Assembly (NCBI RefSeq): GCF_050157905.1
Contig: NZ_JBKIWZ010000001.1
Location: 62,001 to 126,000, forward strand
From: Pantoea sp050157905
GTDB taxonomy: Bacteria; Pseudomonadota; Gammaproteobacteria; Enterobacterales; Enterobacteriaceae
Length of the DNA: 64,000 bases
Reading direction: 5' to 3'
A model generated the notes under the pieces. That model made no database searches, had not been told where the DNA came from, and worked only from the letters and a program-made list of their open reading frames with translations. Below, one piece after another: positions 45,674 through 54,594 of the stretch (its first letter is position 1; each line of letters opens with the position of its first letter). The position numbers were made by a program, and so were the translations under genes.

Positions 45674-47051
45674 TGTCCAGCCCTATTACACGCTGCATCT
45701 CTTCCAGCGAGGTATCGCCCCGGCTCACCGCTTCCAGGCCAGAAGCCAGCAGAGGACGCAGGCCTTGCTGTTTCGCCAGCGTAAGCAGACTGTCCAGCGG
45801 CATGTCGGCAGCAATTGCATTTTGCAGCCGGGCATTAACGGGCAGCAGCTCAAACAGCGCCAGCCGGCCAAAATAGCCGGAAAAACAGTGATCGCAGCCG
45901 GGGGCACGCCAGGTTTGCAGCGTACCAGGCCAGAGTTCAGCAGGGTAGTGCGCCACAGCCTGAGCAGGCTGGCGGCAGTGCGGACAGAGGCGCCGCACCA
46001 GACGCTGAGCCACAATCAGTTTCAGTGCCGGGCCCAGAAGATAGCCGGGAATCCCCATCTGACGCAGTCGCGTCAGGGTTTCGGCAGTGGAGTTAGTGTG
46101 CAACGTCGACAGCACCAGATGGCCGGTCTGTGCGGCTTTGACCGCAATCTCTGCCGTTTCCGCATCCCGAATCTCGCCCACCATGATCACGTCCGGGTCC
46201 TGTCTCAGCAGCGCCCGCAGTACGCGATTAAAATCGAGACCGCTTTTGGTATGAATCTGCGTCTGGTTAATCCCGGCTAACGGAATCTCAATAGGGTCCT
46301 CCACGCTGCACAGATTCCTTTCCGGTGTATTCAGGGCGCAGAGGCCGCTGTAGAGCGTAAACGTCTTGCCGCTGCCGGTGGGGCCAGTCACCAGTATCAG
46401 CCCCTGCGGCTGGGCCAGCGCGGCGCAGAGCAGCCGCAACTGGGCCGCGGGGAGCCCAAGCTTATCCAGCGACAGGGCTGCGCTTTCACTATGTAACAGC
46501 CTTATCACGGCTTTTTCGCCGCCATAGATAGGCAGAGTGGCCAGGCGAAAAGAGGCGGGTTTTCCGGCGATTTCCAGACTGAACTGACCATCCTGTGGCA
46601 GGCGGCGCTCGGCGATATCCAGGCCGCCGAGGATCTTCAGGCGTGCCAGCAGTGCCGCAGGCTGCGTGGCGGGCAGGGCGGAGAGAGGATGCAGAACGCC
46701 GTCGATACGCAGTCGTATCCGCAGGCCTCCCTGATCGGGTTCGATGTGGACATCCGAGGCACGACGCTCCAGGGCCTGACGCAGAATCAATTCCGTCGCC
46801 TCAACCGCTGACTCAGCGGGGGACGCTTCGCGCGCGACCAGAGGGGTATCAGCATGCTGACGCTGATCAAGCCGGGCCTGCGGCCAGCACTCGATCTCAA
46901 TCTGGCACTGGCTGGCAAAATGGAGCGCCTCAGCCAGGCCCGGCGGCGCGCTCTCCGCCACGGCAACGCGCAGCTGAGTGGCATCATGGTGCAGAATCAC
47001 GGCGCGATAACGCTGACACAGTGCCGCAATGGCTGCATCAGGCTTGTCCAT
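45666..47051 (-). CDS. hofB: Type IV pilus assembly ATPase HofB
   Basis: PilB/GspE-type secretion ATPase of 461 residues, exactly E. coli HofB length. Walker A GPTGSGKT near 230, the Asp box, Walker B with VGEIRDAETAEIA near 300, and the tetracysteine zinc site CPHC..CDHC near 375-400 are present. ATG 47051 has AAGGAGG five bases upstream. The start overlaps the end of ppdD by 14 bases. Like GspE it should power pilin assembly from the cytoplasm. Confidence 0.95.
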   Translation of the reverse strand: MDKPDAAIAALCQRYRAVILHHDATQLRVAVAESAPPGLAEALHFASQCQIEIECWPQARLDQRQHADTPLVAREASPAESAVEATELILRQALERRASDVHIEPDQGGLRIRLRIDGVLHPLSALPATQPAALLARLKILGGLDIAERRLPQDGQFSLEIAGKPASFRLATLPIYGGEKAVIRLLHSESAALSLDKLGLPAAQLRLLCAALAQPQGLILVTGPTGSGKTFTLYSGLCALNTPERNLCSVEDPIEIPLAGINQTQIHTKSGLDFNRVLRALLRQDPDVIMVGEIRDAETAEIAVKAAQTGHLVLSTLHTNSTAETLTRLRQMGIPGYLLGPALKLIVAQRLVRRLCPHCRQPAQAVAHYPAELWPGTLQTWRAPGCDHCFSGYFGRLALFELLPVNARLQNAIAADMPLDSLLTLAKQQGLRPLLASGLEAVSRGDTSLEEMQRVIGLDNG

Positions 47052-47493
47052 CACTGCCTCCTTTATCCGCAAAGCGGAACTGCGCCAGACAATTGTCACG
47101 AAGGCTGCTGATGCTGCTGGTGCAGCTGCGTTGCCAGCTGATGCCACCCTCGCTGCTGTCCCAGACGGGCACCATTTCAACACGCAGGCCATTCAGACTC
47201 TCCTGACCGGTCAGGGTGATTACGCCGGCAGTGACGCTGAGGCTGGAGACATAGCGCGAGCCGCGGGCGGCAGGGATGCCCGCTTCCCCGGCCTGGCACT
47301 GCGCAGGCCCGCCGCGTTCCATTGCACAGAGCTCTACCGCTGTTTTATAGGGCACCATCGTCTGAAGCATGTCGGTGAGGGCTGCGCGCTGCAGATAGTT
47401 CTGATAAGCGGGCAGGCCGATGGCGCTTAAGATCGCCACGATCCCCACCACAATCATCAGTTCCACCAGTGTAAATCCACGTTGATTCGCCAT
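47038..47493 (-). CDS. ppdD: Type IV prepilin PpdD
   Basis: Prepilin of 151 residues with a short leader MANQRG cut before Phe7 by the prepilin peptidase, Glu5 of the mature protein, and the hydrophobic helix FTLVELMIVVGIVAILSAIG. A cysteine pair near the C-terminus (RSCTSS / DNCLAQF) fits the disulfide-bonded D-region of pilins. It resembles E. coli PpdD, including AALTDMLQTMVPYKTAVELC and LTGQESLNGL. First gene of ppdD-hofB-hofC. Confidence 0.94.
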   Translation of the reverse strand: MANQRGFTLVELMIVVGIVAILSAIGLPAYQNYLQRAALTDMLQTMVPYKTAVELCAMERGGPAQCQAGEAGIPAARGSRYVSSLSVTAGVITLTGQESLNGLRVEMVPVWDSSEGGISWQRSCTSSISSLRDNCLAQFRFADKGGSDGQA

Positions 47494-47633
47494 CGCATCG
47501 TCTCCTGATTAAGAAGCCGACAGGGTAAAAATCACGGGTGATGAAAGACAGTCCGCGAGAAGCGAACCGGAAAGCGGACTGCAAAGAGATTTCAGCATTG
47601 CAGCGCAGCCGAAACTGCGCCGGAAGCAGGGTC

Positions 47634-47659
47634 GCAAAATTGCCGTCACGGGTGACGGC
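47634..47659 (-). terminator. nadC terminator
   Basis: On the minus strand the perfect 8-bp stem GCCGTCAC / GTGACGGC, with a 2-base loop, is followed by AATTTTGC, 9 bases after the nadC stop. Confidence 0.6.
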
Positions 47660-47667
47660 GGGGCGGG

Positions 47668-48564
47668 TTACTGCTGTTTAAAACGCATGGAGAGGTCCAG
47701 CGCTCGCACATGCTTGGTCAGTGCGCCAACCGACACGTAGTCCACGCCGGTCAGGGCAATCTGCGGCAGGGTCGTTTCCGTCACGTTGCCGGAAACCTCC
47801 AGCAGTGTACGCCCCTGATTGAGCGCAACGGCGGCACGCATGTCGTCCAGACTGAAGTTATCCAGCATAACGATATCGGCGCCAGCCTCCAGCGCCTGCT
47901 CAAGCTCCTCCAGCGATTCCACCTCGACCTCGACCGGCACGTCGGGCTGCAGCCATTGCGCTCTTTCTACCGCCTGCTGGATCGAACCACTGGCAATAAT
48001 ATGATTTTCTTTGATGAGGTAAGCATCGGAGAGGCCCAGCCGATGGTTCTGCCCGCCGCCGCACAGTACGGCATATTTCAGCGCAGTACGGAGGCCGGGC
48101 AGGGTTTTACGCGTGTCGAGTAACTGCGTCTGGCTGCCTGCCAGCAGGGCCACATAGCGGCTCACTTCCGTTGCCACACCTGAAAGCGTCTGCACGAAGT
48201 TAAGCGCCGTACGTTCGGCAGTCAGCAGCAGCCGGGCCGGACCGGCGATCTCAAACAGCAGCTGACCGGCTTTCACCTTATCGCCATCTTCCGCATGCCA
48301 GTTCAGGGTCGCGTGGCCCCCAAGCTGGATAAAGACCTCTTCCACCCAGCGTTTACCACAGAAAACACCGTCTTCACGGGTGATCACCTGCGCATGGGCC
48401 TGCGTGTCGGCCGGCAACAGCTGAGCGGTAATGTCACGGTCAGCGTCGATCTCGCCGCCGAGATCCTCTTTCAATGCCAGCGCAACGGCATCCGGGATGT
48501 CACTTTCAACGCGTTTAATCAGCGCCTGACGGCGGCTGTCCGGATCGTAACCTCGAGATGACAT
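47668..48564 (-). CDS. nadC: Nicotinate-nucleotide pyrophosphorylase
   Basis: Quinolinate phosphoribosyltransferase of 298 residues (E. coli 297), which makes nicotinate mononucleotide in de novo NAD synthesis. Signature stretches are ERTALNFVQTLSGVAT near 136, TRKTLPGLRTALKYAVLCGG near 171 and KENHIIASGSI near 205. It is divergent from ampD and co-directional with the ppdD operon downstream. Confidence 0.96.
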   Translation of the reverse strand: MSSRGYDPDSRRQALIKRVESDIPDAVALALKEDLGGEIDADRDITAQLLPADTQAHAQVITREDGVFCGKRWVEEVFIQLGGHATLNWHAEDGDKVKAGQLLFEIAGPARLLLTAERTALNFVQTLSGVATEVSRYVALLAGSQTQLLDTRKTLPGLRTALKYAVLCGGGQNHRLGLSDAYLIKENHIIASGSIQQAVERAQWLQPDVPVEVEVESLEELEQALEAGADIVMLDNFSLDDMRAAVALNQGRTLLEVSGNVTETTLPQIALTGVDYVSVGALTKHVRALDLSMRFKQQ

Positions 48565-48760
48565 ACTCTTTTTACCTCATAAAAGTGCCGCAACAGAGGC
48601 GGTCACAATAGCCTGAACCGTTACGCTGTACCAGTGCTGATGATGATTTTGTTTAGTATCCTTAACAGCTGACACTTTTCGTTGCGCCCCGGACACACTA
48701 AGAGGCAAGAATCCTTTATTATTCATGCTATTCTCAGCCTGGCAGAACAAGGAGTCCGGT

Positions 48761-49312
48761 ATGAAAATTGAACAGGGCTGGCTGACCGGTGTGCGTCACG
48801 TGCCATCAACACATTGCAACGAACGCCCTGACGATGAGGCGCCTTCGCTGCTGGTGATCCACAATATCAGCCTGCCACCGGGTGAATTTGGCGGGCCATG
48901 GATCGATAAACTCTTTACCGGCACACTGCCGCCTGAGGCTCATCCCTATTTTGCGGATATCGCCGCGCTGAAAGTGGCGGCACATTGCCTGATTCGTCGC
49001 GACGGGGAGATTGTTCAGTATGTCTCTTTTGACAGGCGCGCCTGGCATGCGGGTGTTTCACAGTTTGAAGGACGGGAAAACTGCAACGACTTCTCCATCG
49101 GTATTGAGCTGGAAGGGACAGACAGCGAGCCTTACACCGGCGCGCAATATCGGTCCTTGCAGCAGGTGACACAGTTGCTGCTGCAACACTATCCGTTAAC
49201 ACCTTCGCGTATCACGGGGCATAGCGATATCGCACCCGTACGCAAAACCGATCCCGGGCCTGCTTTTGACTGGGACTACTACCGACAGCTGTTAACGCAG
49301 CCCACATCCTGA
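48761..49312 (+). CDS. ampD: 1,6-anhydro-N-acetylmuramyl-L-alanine amidase AmpD
   Basis: Cytoplasmic zinc amidase of 183 residues, exactly the E. coli length, which cleaves anhydro-muropeptides during cell wall recycling and so keeps ampC uninduced. Zinc ligands His34 (VIHNIS) and the His and Asp in GHSDIAPVRKTDPGPAFDW near 154-164 are present. ATG 48761 has AAGGAGT 5 bases upstream; the longer frame from 48725 is not supported. ampE follows after 16 bases. Confidence 0.96.
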   Translation: MKIEQGWLTGVRHVPSTHCNERPDDEAPSLLVIHNISLPPGEFGGPWIDKLFTGTLPPEAHPYFADIAALKVAAHCLIRRDGEIVQYVSFDRRAWHAGVSQFEGRENCNDFSIGIELEGTDSEPYTGAQYRSLQQVTQLLLQHYPLTPSRITGHSDIAPVRKTDPGPAFDWDYYRQLLTQPTS

Positions 49313-49328
49313 TTTTTGCGGGGTCAGT

Positions 49329-50183
49329 ATGACGTTGTTTACCTTGTTATTGGTTTTAGGCTGGGAGCGCCTGTTTAAGCTGGGCGAGCACTGGCAGCTC
49401 GACCATCGGCTGGAGCCGGTTTTTCGCCATCGCCGCCATTTCTCACTGGTGCGCACGTTACTGATGACCGTGCTGGCGATGGCGCTGACCGCGCTGGTGA
49501 TCTGGAGCCTGAAAGGGCTGCTTTTCGGCGTGCTGCAGCTGCTGTTCTGGATCGTCACCGGCCTGCTCTGCATCGGTGCCGGTTCAGTGCGTCAGCACTA
49601 TCATCACTATCTGAAAGCGGCCAGTCATGATGACGAGGCGGCACATCAGGCGATGGCGGCCGAGCTGACGCTCATTCACGGTGTACCGGTAGAGTGCAGC
49701 GAGCGCGAATTTCTGCGCGAACTACAGAACGCCCTGATCTGGATAAACTTTCGCTTTTATCTGGCTCCGATGTTCTGGCTGGTGGTGGGGGGCCCCTGGG
49801 GGCCGGTGCTGCTGGTGGGCTACGCGTTCCTGCGCGCCTGGCAAAGCTGGCTGGCAAAACGGGAAACGCCGATGGCACGCGCGCAATCGGGCGTGGATGC
49901 CCTTCTGCATCTGCTCGACTGGATCCCGGTGCGGCTGGCGGGTGTGGCCTACGCGCTGCTGGGCCATGGCGAGAAAGCCCTGCCTGCCTGGTTTGCTTCG
50001 CTGACCGATCGTCGTCGCTCTCAGTATCAGGTGCTGACGACGCTGGCACAATTCTCTCTGTCTCGCGATCCGCATACCGATAAAGTTGAAACGCCACGGG
50101 TTGCCGTGGCGTTAGCGAAGCGGACCTCACTGGTGCTGGTGGTCGCCGTCGCGTTGCTGACGATTTACGGCACGCTGGTGTAA
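49329..50183 (+). CDS. ampE: Inner membrane protein AmpE
   Basis: Integral membrane protein of 284 residues, the E. coli length, encoded with ampD and described as a possible signal transducer in beta-lactamase regulation. Membrane segments lie near 42-62, 68-90, 140-165 and at the C-terminus. The start MTLFTLLLVLGWERLFKLGEHW is nearly identical to the family. Its 3' end overlaps the convergent glycosidase gene by 19 bases, a sign that the downstream neighbour is newer to this site. Confidence 0.94.
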   Translation: MTLFTLLLVLGWERLFKLGEHWQLDHRLEPVFRHRRHFSLVRTLLMTVLAMALTALVIWSLKGLLFGVLQLLFWIVTGLLCIGAGSVRQHYHHYLKAASHDDEAAHQAMAAELTLIHGVPVECSEREFLRELQNALIWINFRFYLAPMFWLVVGGPWGPVLLVGYAFLRAWQSWLAKRETPMARAQSGVDALLHLLDWIPVRLAGVAYALLGHGEKALPAWFASLTDRRRSQYQVLTTLAQFSLSRDPHTDKVETPRVAVALAKRTSLVLVVAVALLTIYGTLV

Positions 50184-51124
50184 TCGGCGGGTGGTACACC
50201 AAAATCGGGTGTGCCATCCTCCCGCCAGCAGAAGTATTTCAGACGGGTATGGCGGTTCGGATCCCAGAGCGGATCGCCCTCAATTTCCGTGTAATTGCGT
50301 GCGTGGTAAACCAGCACGTCACGTCCTTCTTCATCGCGGGTGAAGCTGTTGTGACCCGGCCCATACTGATGATTGTCCCAGCTGGAGACAAAGACCGGTC
50401 GGGCAGATTTCTGCCAGGCAGCCGTATCCAGCAGGTCTGCATCAGCGGCAATGGACAGCATACCCAGACAGTAATTCTCATCGGTCGCGCTGGCGGAGTA
50501 GGTCACAAATAGCCGATTCCCATGACGAATGACCGCCGGTCCTTCGTTGACGCTAAACCCTGCGCACTCCCACTCATATTCCGGCCGGCTCAGCATGACC
50601 GGAGTGCCTTTCAGCGTCCAGGGGTTGAGTAATTCGGCCAGGTAGAGGTTTGAGTTACCGGGAATTGACGGATCTTTCTGCGCCCAGAGATACCAGTTTT
50701 TGCCCTGATGAACGAAGTGCGTGGCATCCAGCGAGAAGCTGTCAAACTGGCTGAAGACCCGGCGGCAGGGCTGCCATGGCCCCAGCAGGGGATCGTCCGC
50801 GTCACAGACCAGCGCATACATCCGGTGCTGAAACAGGCCCTCTTTAATATCGCGTGTCGGGGCTGCAGCGAAATAGATCACCCACTGACCATCAATATAA
50901 TGCAGCTCGGGCGCCCAGATTAATTCGCTGCAGGGGCCGCTCTCCGGTTTGTGCCAGACCTCTACCGCTGCGGCGCTGCGCAGGCCTGCCAGCGTTGTGG
51001 CGCGGCGGATCTCAAGCCGGTCATACTCCGGCACTGAGGCGACAAAATAGTAATGCTGGTCATGCTGCAGGATAAAGGGGTCGGCCCGCTGCGTAATAAA
51101 GGGATTTGGCCAGGCTGTCATCAT
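50165..51124 (-). CDS. Glycoside hydrolase family 43, likely alpha-L-arabinofuranosidase or beta-xylosidase
   Basis: 319 residues with the GH43 five-bladed propeller signature. The general base is Asp15 in ADPFIL, the pKa-tuning Asp133 is in SLDATHF, and the general acid Glu194 is in NEGPAVIR. There is no signal peptide, so it should act on imported oligosaccharides in the cytoplasm. It is coupled to the upstream symporter gene by an ATGA overlap, which suggests the pair imports and cleaves a pentoside (arabinoside or xyloside). The substrate cannot be read from sequence alone. The locus is absent between ampE and aroP in E. coli. Confidence 0.88.
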   Translation of the reverse strand: MMTAWPNPFITQRADPFILQHDQHYYFVASVPEYDRLEIRRATTLAGLRSAAAVEVWHKPESGPCSELIWAPELHYIDGQWVIYFAAAPTRDIKEGLFQHRMYALVCDADDPLLGPWQPCRRVFSQFDSFSLDATHFVHQGKNWYLWAQKDPSIPGNSNLYLAELLNPWTLKGTPVMLSRPEYEWECAGFSVNEGPAVIRHGNRLFVTYSASATDENYCLGMLSIAADADLLDTAAWQKSARPVFVSSWDNHQYGPGHNSFTRDEEGRDVLVYHARNYTEIEGDPLWDPNRHTRLKYFCWREDGTPDFGVPPADYTSVP

Positions 51125-52533
51125 TTTACCCCTCCGGTTGGGGTGGCCGTCCCGTCGCGCAGGTGAACAGGGTGTAACTCACGGACGTTCTGGCGACGCA
51201 GGGCGAGATCCTGCTGAATGGTGAGCATCAATTTGCGGTCAACCTTAAGCAGTCTGACCACGCCAGCGGTAATCAGATAGCCGACTCCCGGAATGACGGT
51301 AAACAGCAGCATGATACCGTTAATGGCCTCCGGCGATTGCTGTTTAGCCCCGGCATTGTAGCCATAGAACGACAGCAGAAAGCCGACCATGGCACCGGCC
51401 ACGGCCAGCCCGACTTTGAGGAAGAAGAGGTTGCCGGAGAAGCTGATGCCGGTGATGCGTTTGCCGGTTTTCCATTCGCCGTAGTCGTCCACATCCGCCA
51501 TCAGTGACCAGTGCAGTGGTGACGGGATCTGATGCAGGATATTCAGTACAAACCAGGCGACGACCACTATCACCGTGGCGTGCGGATCGATCCAGTAAAA
51601 ACCGCTGGAGAAGAGTGCCAGCGCGATATTGGTCCAGAAGAAGACTTTAAGTTTGCACCAGCGGTCGGTGAGCAGCTTCGCTAGCGTGCTGCCGATCATC
51701 ATGCCAATCACACCCAGGCTGATAAACAGCGTGGCAAAGTGCGTTGACTGGCCCATCACCCAGGTCACGTAATACATGGTGGCCGCCATACGGATAAAGC
51801 CGGGGCAGACGTTGCAGAAGGTCAGCAGCAGAATGCGAACCCACTGGTCGTTCTTCCAGACGTCGCGCAGATCTTTTTTCAGGTCATCGTTGCCCGGCAC
51901 GGCCGGATGGATACGTTCGCGTACAGTCGCAAAGCAGAACAGGAACATCGCCAGTCCGATAGTGGCGAGGACCGTCATCGCCATCTGATAACCGCGGGCT
52001 TTGTCTGCGCCGCCAAACCACTCCGCCATCGGCAGCAGTGACATGGAGAGAATCAGCGTGGCGATGCCGACCATCACAAAGCGGTACGACTGACAGGAGA
52101 TGCGCTCGCCGGGATCGTTGGTAATCACACCCCCCAGAGAGCAGTAGGGAATGTTAATGGCGGTATAGGTCAGTGACATCAGGAAATAGGTGACGAAAGC
52201 CCAGATAACCTTGTTGTGATAGGTCCAGTCGGGGGTGGTAAACATCAGGATGCTGAACAGCACATAGGGCACGGAAACCCACAGCAGCCAGGGGCGGAAA
52301 CGTCCCCAGCGACTCTGGGTACGGTCGGCGATCGCGCCCATAATCGGGTCGGTCACCGCATCCAGTACCCTGACTGACAGCAGCAGGGTGCCCACCAGCG
52401 CCGGGGCCAGGCCAAACACATCGGTATAGAAGTAGTTCAGGAACAGCATAATGGCGCCGCCAATCATGTTGCACCCGGCATCGCCCATGCCATATCCCAG
52501 CTTTTCCCGAAACGAGAGGGCTGCACCTTTCAT
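51121..52533 (-). CDS. GPH-family glycoside/pentoside:cation symporter
   Basis: 470 residues with about 12 membrane helices, of the glycoside-pentoside-hexuronide:cation symporter family (like YicJ, YagG or XynP). Family features are LGYGMGDAGCNM at the start, TDVFGL near 40, and DAVTDPIMGAIADRTQSRWGR near 58-78. AGGAGAAAACC precedes the ATG. It overlaps the GH43 gene by 4 bases, so the two form one operon. No regulator gene lies beside them; a CRP-like site at 52643-52658 is the only candidate control element seen. Confidence 0.9.
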   Translation of the reverse strand: MKGAALSFREKLGYGMGDAGCNMIGGAIMLFLNYFYTDVFGLAPALVGTLLLSVRVLDAVTDPIMGAIADRTQSRWGRFRPWLLWVSVPYVLFSILMFTTPDWTYHNKVIWAFVTYFLMSLTYTAINIPYCSLGGVITNDPGERISCQSYRFVMVGIATLILSMSLLPMAEWFGGADKARGYQMAMTVLATIGLAMFLFCFATVRERIHPAVPGNDDLKKDLRDVWKNDQWVRILLLTFCNVCPGFIRMAATMYYVTWVMGQSTHFATLFISLGVIGMMIGSTLAKLLTDRWCKLKVFFWTNIALALFSSGFYWIDPHATVIVVVAWFVLNILHQIPSPLHWSLMADVDDYGEWKTGKRITGISFSGNLFFLKVGLAVAGAMVGFLLSFYGYNAGAKQQSPEAINGIMLLFTVIPGVGYLITAGVVRLLKVDRKLMLTIQQDLALRRQNVRELHPVHLRDGTATPTGGVK

Positions 52534-52642
52534 GGTTTTCTCCTGCGCATCCAGTGTGAACAGGAATTATTGGCATTAAGTCAGCAGAACGAACCGGAGT
52601 AATTCGTCATGAAGATGGACTAAACAGGTGCGGAGAAAGAAA

Positions 52643-52658
52643 TGTGAACCTGATCAGG
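52643..52658 (-). promoter_or_regulatory. Possible CRP site upstream of the symporter-GH43 operon
   Basis: TGTGA-acctga-TCAGG, with a perfect left half preceded by AA, lies 110 bases before the symporter ATG. The right half matches only TCA of TCACA. Catabolite control would suit a sugar operon, but this is inference. Confidence 0.4.
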
Positions 52659-52723
52659 CCAGAGAAGAACGGCAGGGAGGCAGGCGGCAACCTCTCAGGG
52701 AGATCACCGCCCGGAACAGCGCA

Positions 52724-54079
52724 TCAGGCTTTCTGTGTTTTGTTCTTAATGAAGTAACCCACAGCCAGAATTACCAGCCAGACCGGAATCAGCCAGACAG
52801 AGATCGCCATGCCTGGCGTGGTGGCCATCAGCACCAGAATCGCTGCCATGAAGATCAGGCAAATCCAGTTTCCTGCCGGATAGAGCAGGGCTTTAAAGCG
52901 GGTGGTCACACCCTGCTGATCTTTCTTACGGCGGAACTTCAGGTGCGCCAGGCTGATCATCGCCCAGTTAATCACCAGCGCAGAAACGACCAGCGACATC
53001 AGCAGGCCAAAGGCTTCACCCGGCATCAGATAGTTAATCAGCACGCAGAGCGCAGTGGCAACGGCCGAAACCAGAATCGTTAACACCGGGACGCCGCGAC
53101 GATCCACCTTCAGTAGCGATTTCGGCGCGTTGCCCTGCTGAGCCAGACCAAACAGCATACGGCTGTTGCAGTAGACGCAGCTGTTATAGACCGACAGGGC
53201 GGCCGTCAGGATCACGATGTTCAGCGCATTCGCTACCATCGCATCGCCCAGCTCATGGAAAATAAAGACAAACGGGCTGACGTCAGAGGTGACCCGATTC
53301 CACGGCATCAGAGAGAGCAGCACGGCCAGCGAACCAATGTAGAAGATCAGGATGCGCCAGAGCACCTGGTTGGTTGCTTTCGGGATGCTCACTTCCGGAT
53401 TGTCAGCTTCGGCCGCAGTAATACCAACCAGCTCCAGCCCGCCAAACGAGAACATGATAATCGCCATGACGGCGACCAGCCCGCCGATGCCGTGCGGGAA
53501 GAAGCCGCCCTGTTCCCAGAGGTTGCGGACGGTGGCCTGCGGACCTGCATGACCACCAAACAGCAGCCAGCCACCGAACAGGATCATGCCGATCACCGCC
53601 ACCACTTTGATGATGGCAAACCAGAACTCCATCTCACCAAACACTTTAACGTTAGTCAGGTTGATGGCGTTAATCATCACGAAGAAGATAGCGGCGGAGG
53701 CCCAGGTCGGAAAATCGGGCCACCAGAACTGGATATATTTGCCCACGGCGGTCAGTTCCGCCATCGCGACCAGCACGTAGAGAACCCAGTAGTTCCAGCC
53801 CGAGGCAAAGCCGGCAAAGTTACCCCAGTATTTATAAGCAAAGTGGCTGAAGCTGCCTGCGACCGGCTCTTCCACCACCATTTCACCCAGCTGGCGCATG
53901 ATTAGAAAGGCAATAAAACCGGCCACCGCATAGCCCAGAATAACGGCCGGTCCGGCAGATTGAATAACCGAGGCGCTGCCCAGAAACAGCCCGGTTCCCA
54001 CTGCACCACCCAGCGCGATGAGCTGAATATGGCGGTTCTTAAGACCACGTTTCAGCGCTTCGCCTTGCTGTTGTTCCAT
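52724..54079 (-). CDS. aroP: Aromatic amino acid transporter AroP
   Basis: APC-family proton symporter of 451 residues for Phe, Tyr and Trp, with about 12 helices. RHIQLIALGGAVGTGLFLGS near 19 is the family signature, and EEPVAGSFSHFAYKYWG and SFGGLELVGITAAEADNPE follow. ATG 54079 has GAGG five bases upstream; the GTG two codons earlier overlaps that site. Two TyrR-like boxes upstream fit TyrR repression. In E. coli the neighbour downstream would be ampE; here the symporter-GH43 pair intervenes. Confidence 0.95.
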   Translation of the reverse strand: MEQQQGEALKRGLKNRHIQLIALGGAVGTGLFLGSASVIQSAGPAVILGYAVAGFIAFLIMRQLGEMVVEEPVAGSFSHFAYKYWGNFAGFASGWNYWVLYVLVAMAELTAVGKYIQFWWPDFPTWASAAIFFVMINAINLTNVKVFGEMEFWFAIIKVVAVIGMILFGGWLLFGGHAGPQATVRNLWEQGGFFPHGIGGLVAVMAIIMFSFGGLELVGITAAEADNPEVSIPKATNQVLWRILIFYIGSLAVLLSLMPWNRVTSDVSPFVFIFHELGDAMVANALNIVILTAALSVYNSCVYCNSRMLFGLAQQGNAPKSLLKVDRRGVPVLTILVSAVATALCVLINYLMPGEAFGLLMSLVVSALVINWAMISLAHLKFRRKKDQQGVTTRFKALLYPAGNWICLIFMAAILVLMATTPGMAISVWLIPVWLVILAVGYFIKNKTQKA

Positions 54080-54124
54080 ACACACCTCGTGATGTTTTTA
54101 TTCTTCGTTCGCAGCGCTGTTCGC

Positions 54125-54142
54125 TGTAATGAAGTGGTTACA
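54125..54142 (-). promoter_or_regulatory. TyrR box (strong) of aroP
   Basis: TGTAAT-gaagtg-GTTACA matches the TyrR consensus TGTAAA-N6-TTTACA at 10 of 12 positions, 45 bases upstream of the aroP ATG. Confidence 0.75.
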
Positions 54143-54146
54143 ATAA

Positions 54147-54164
54147 CGTATTGATAATTTTACG
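54147..54164 (-). promoter_or_regulatory. TyrR box (weak) of aroP
   Basis: On the minus strand CGTAAA-attatc-AATACG has one good half and one poor half. It is 4 bases from the strong box, the usual strong/weak pairing that allows TyrR hexamer repression with tyrosine. Confidence 0.5.
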
Positions 54165-54545
54165 GTATCTGACATGCCGGATGCTGCCATGCGCTACCCT
54201 GGCGACAAGAATAGTGATAAGCGAATCGCTTTGCACCTGCTTTCGCCTTTTGTGCTGAGAGTTGACTGAAAAAACGCCATCCCTGTCACGTCCGGCCAGA
54301 AAATTTTTTGCCATGAAACGGGACGCATGACGAATAGCTTTCACTTATAGCTGCCGCTGCGTCTGGCCGCTAACCGGGTGTAAGGTTTGGTAAAAGTGCA
54401 TTTATTTAACATTTGCAGTAACAGTGAATTTTCATTTTTTTTACCGCATGTTAGCGCCAGCGCAGGGCCCTGGGTGAGGGGAATGTCGCTGACACCATAT
54501 AGACACAAGGTGAATACTTTGTTACTTTACGGGCGCCTTATGGCA
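54165..54545. other. aroP-pdhR intergenic region
   Basis: About 380 bases between the divergent aroP and pdhR control sites. I see no gene on either strand. It should hold the pdhR promoter near 54515-54545, but I cannot place -35 and -10 hexamers with confidence. Confidence 0.5.
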
Positions 54546-54560
54546 ATTGGTATTACCAAT
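54546..54560 (+). promoter_or_regulatory. PdhR operator upstream of pdhR-aceEF-lpd
   Basis: ATTGGTATTACCAAT is a perfect palindrome fitting the PdhR consensus ATTGGT-N3-ACCAAT, 34 bases before the pdhR ATG. PdhR should repress its own operon here when pyruvate is low. Confidence 0.92.
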
Positions 54561-54594
54561 TTACTCCGGACGATTGGTCTGATAAGAAGGGATG

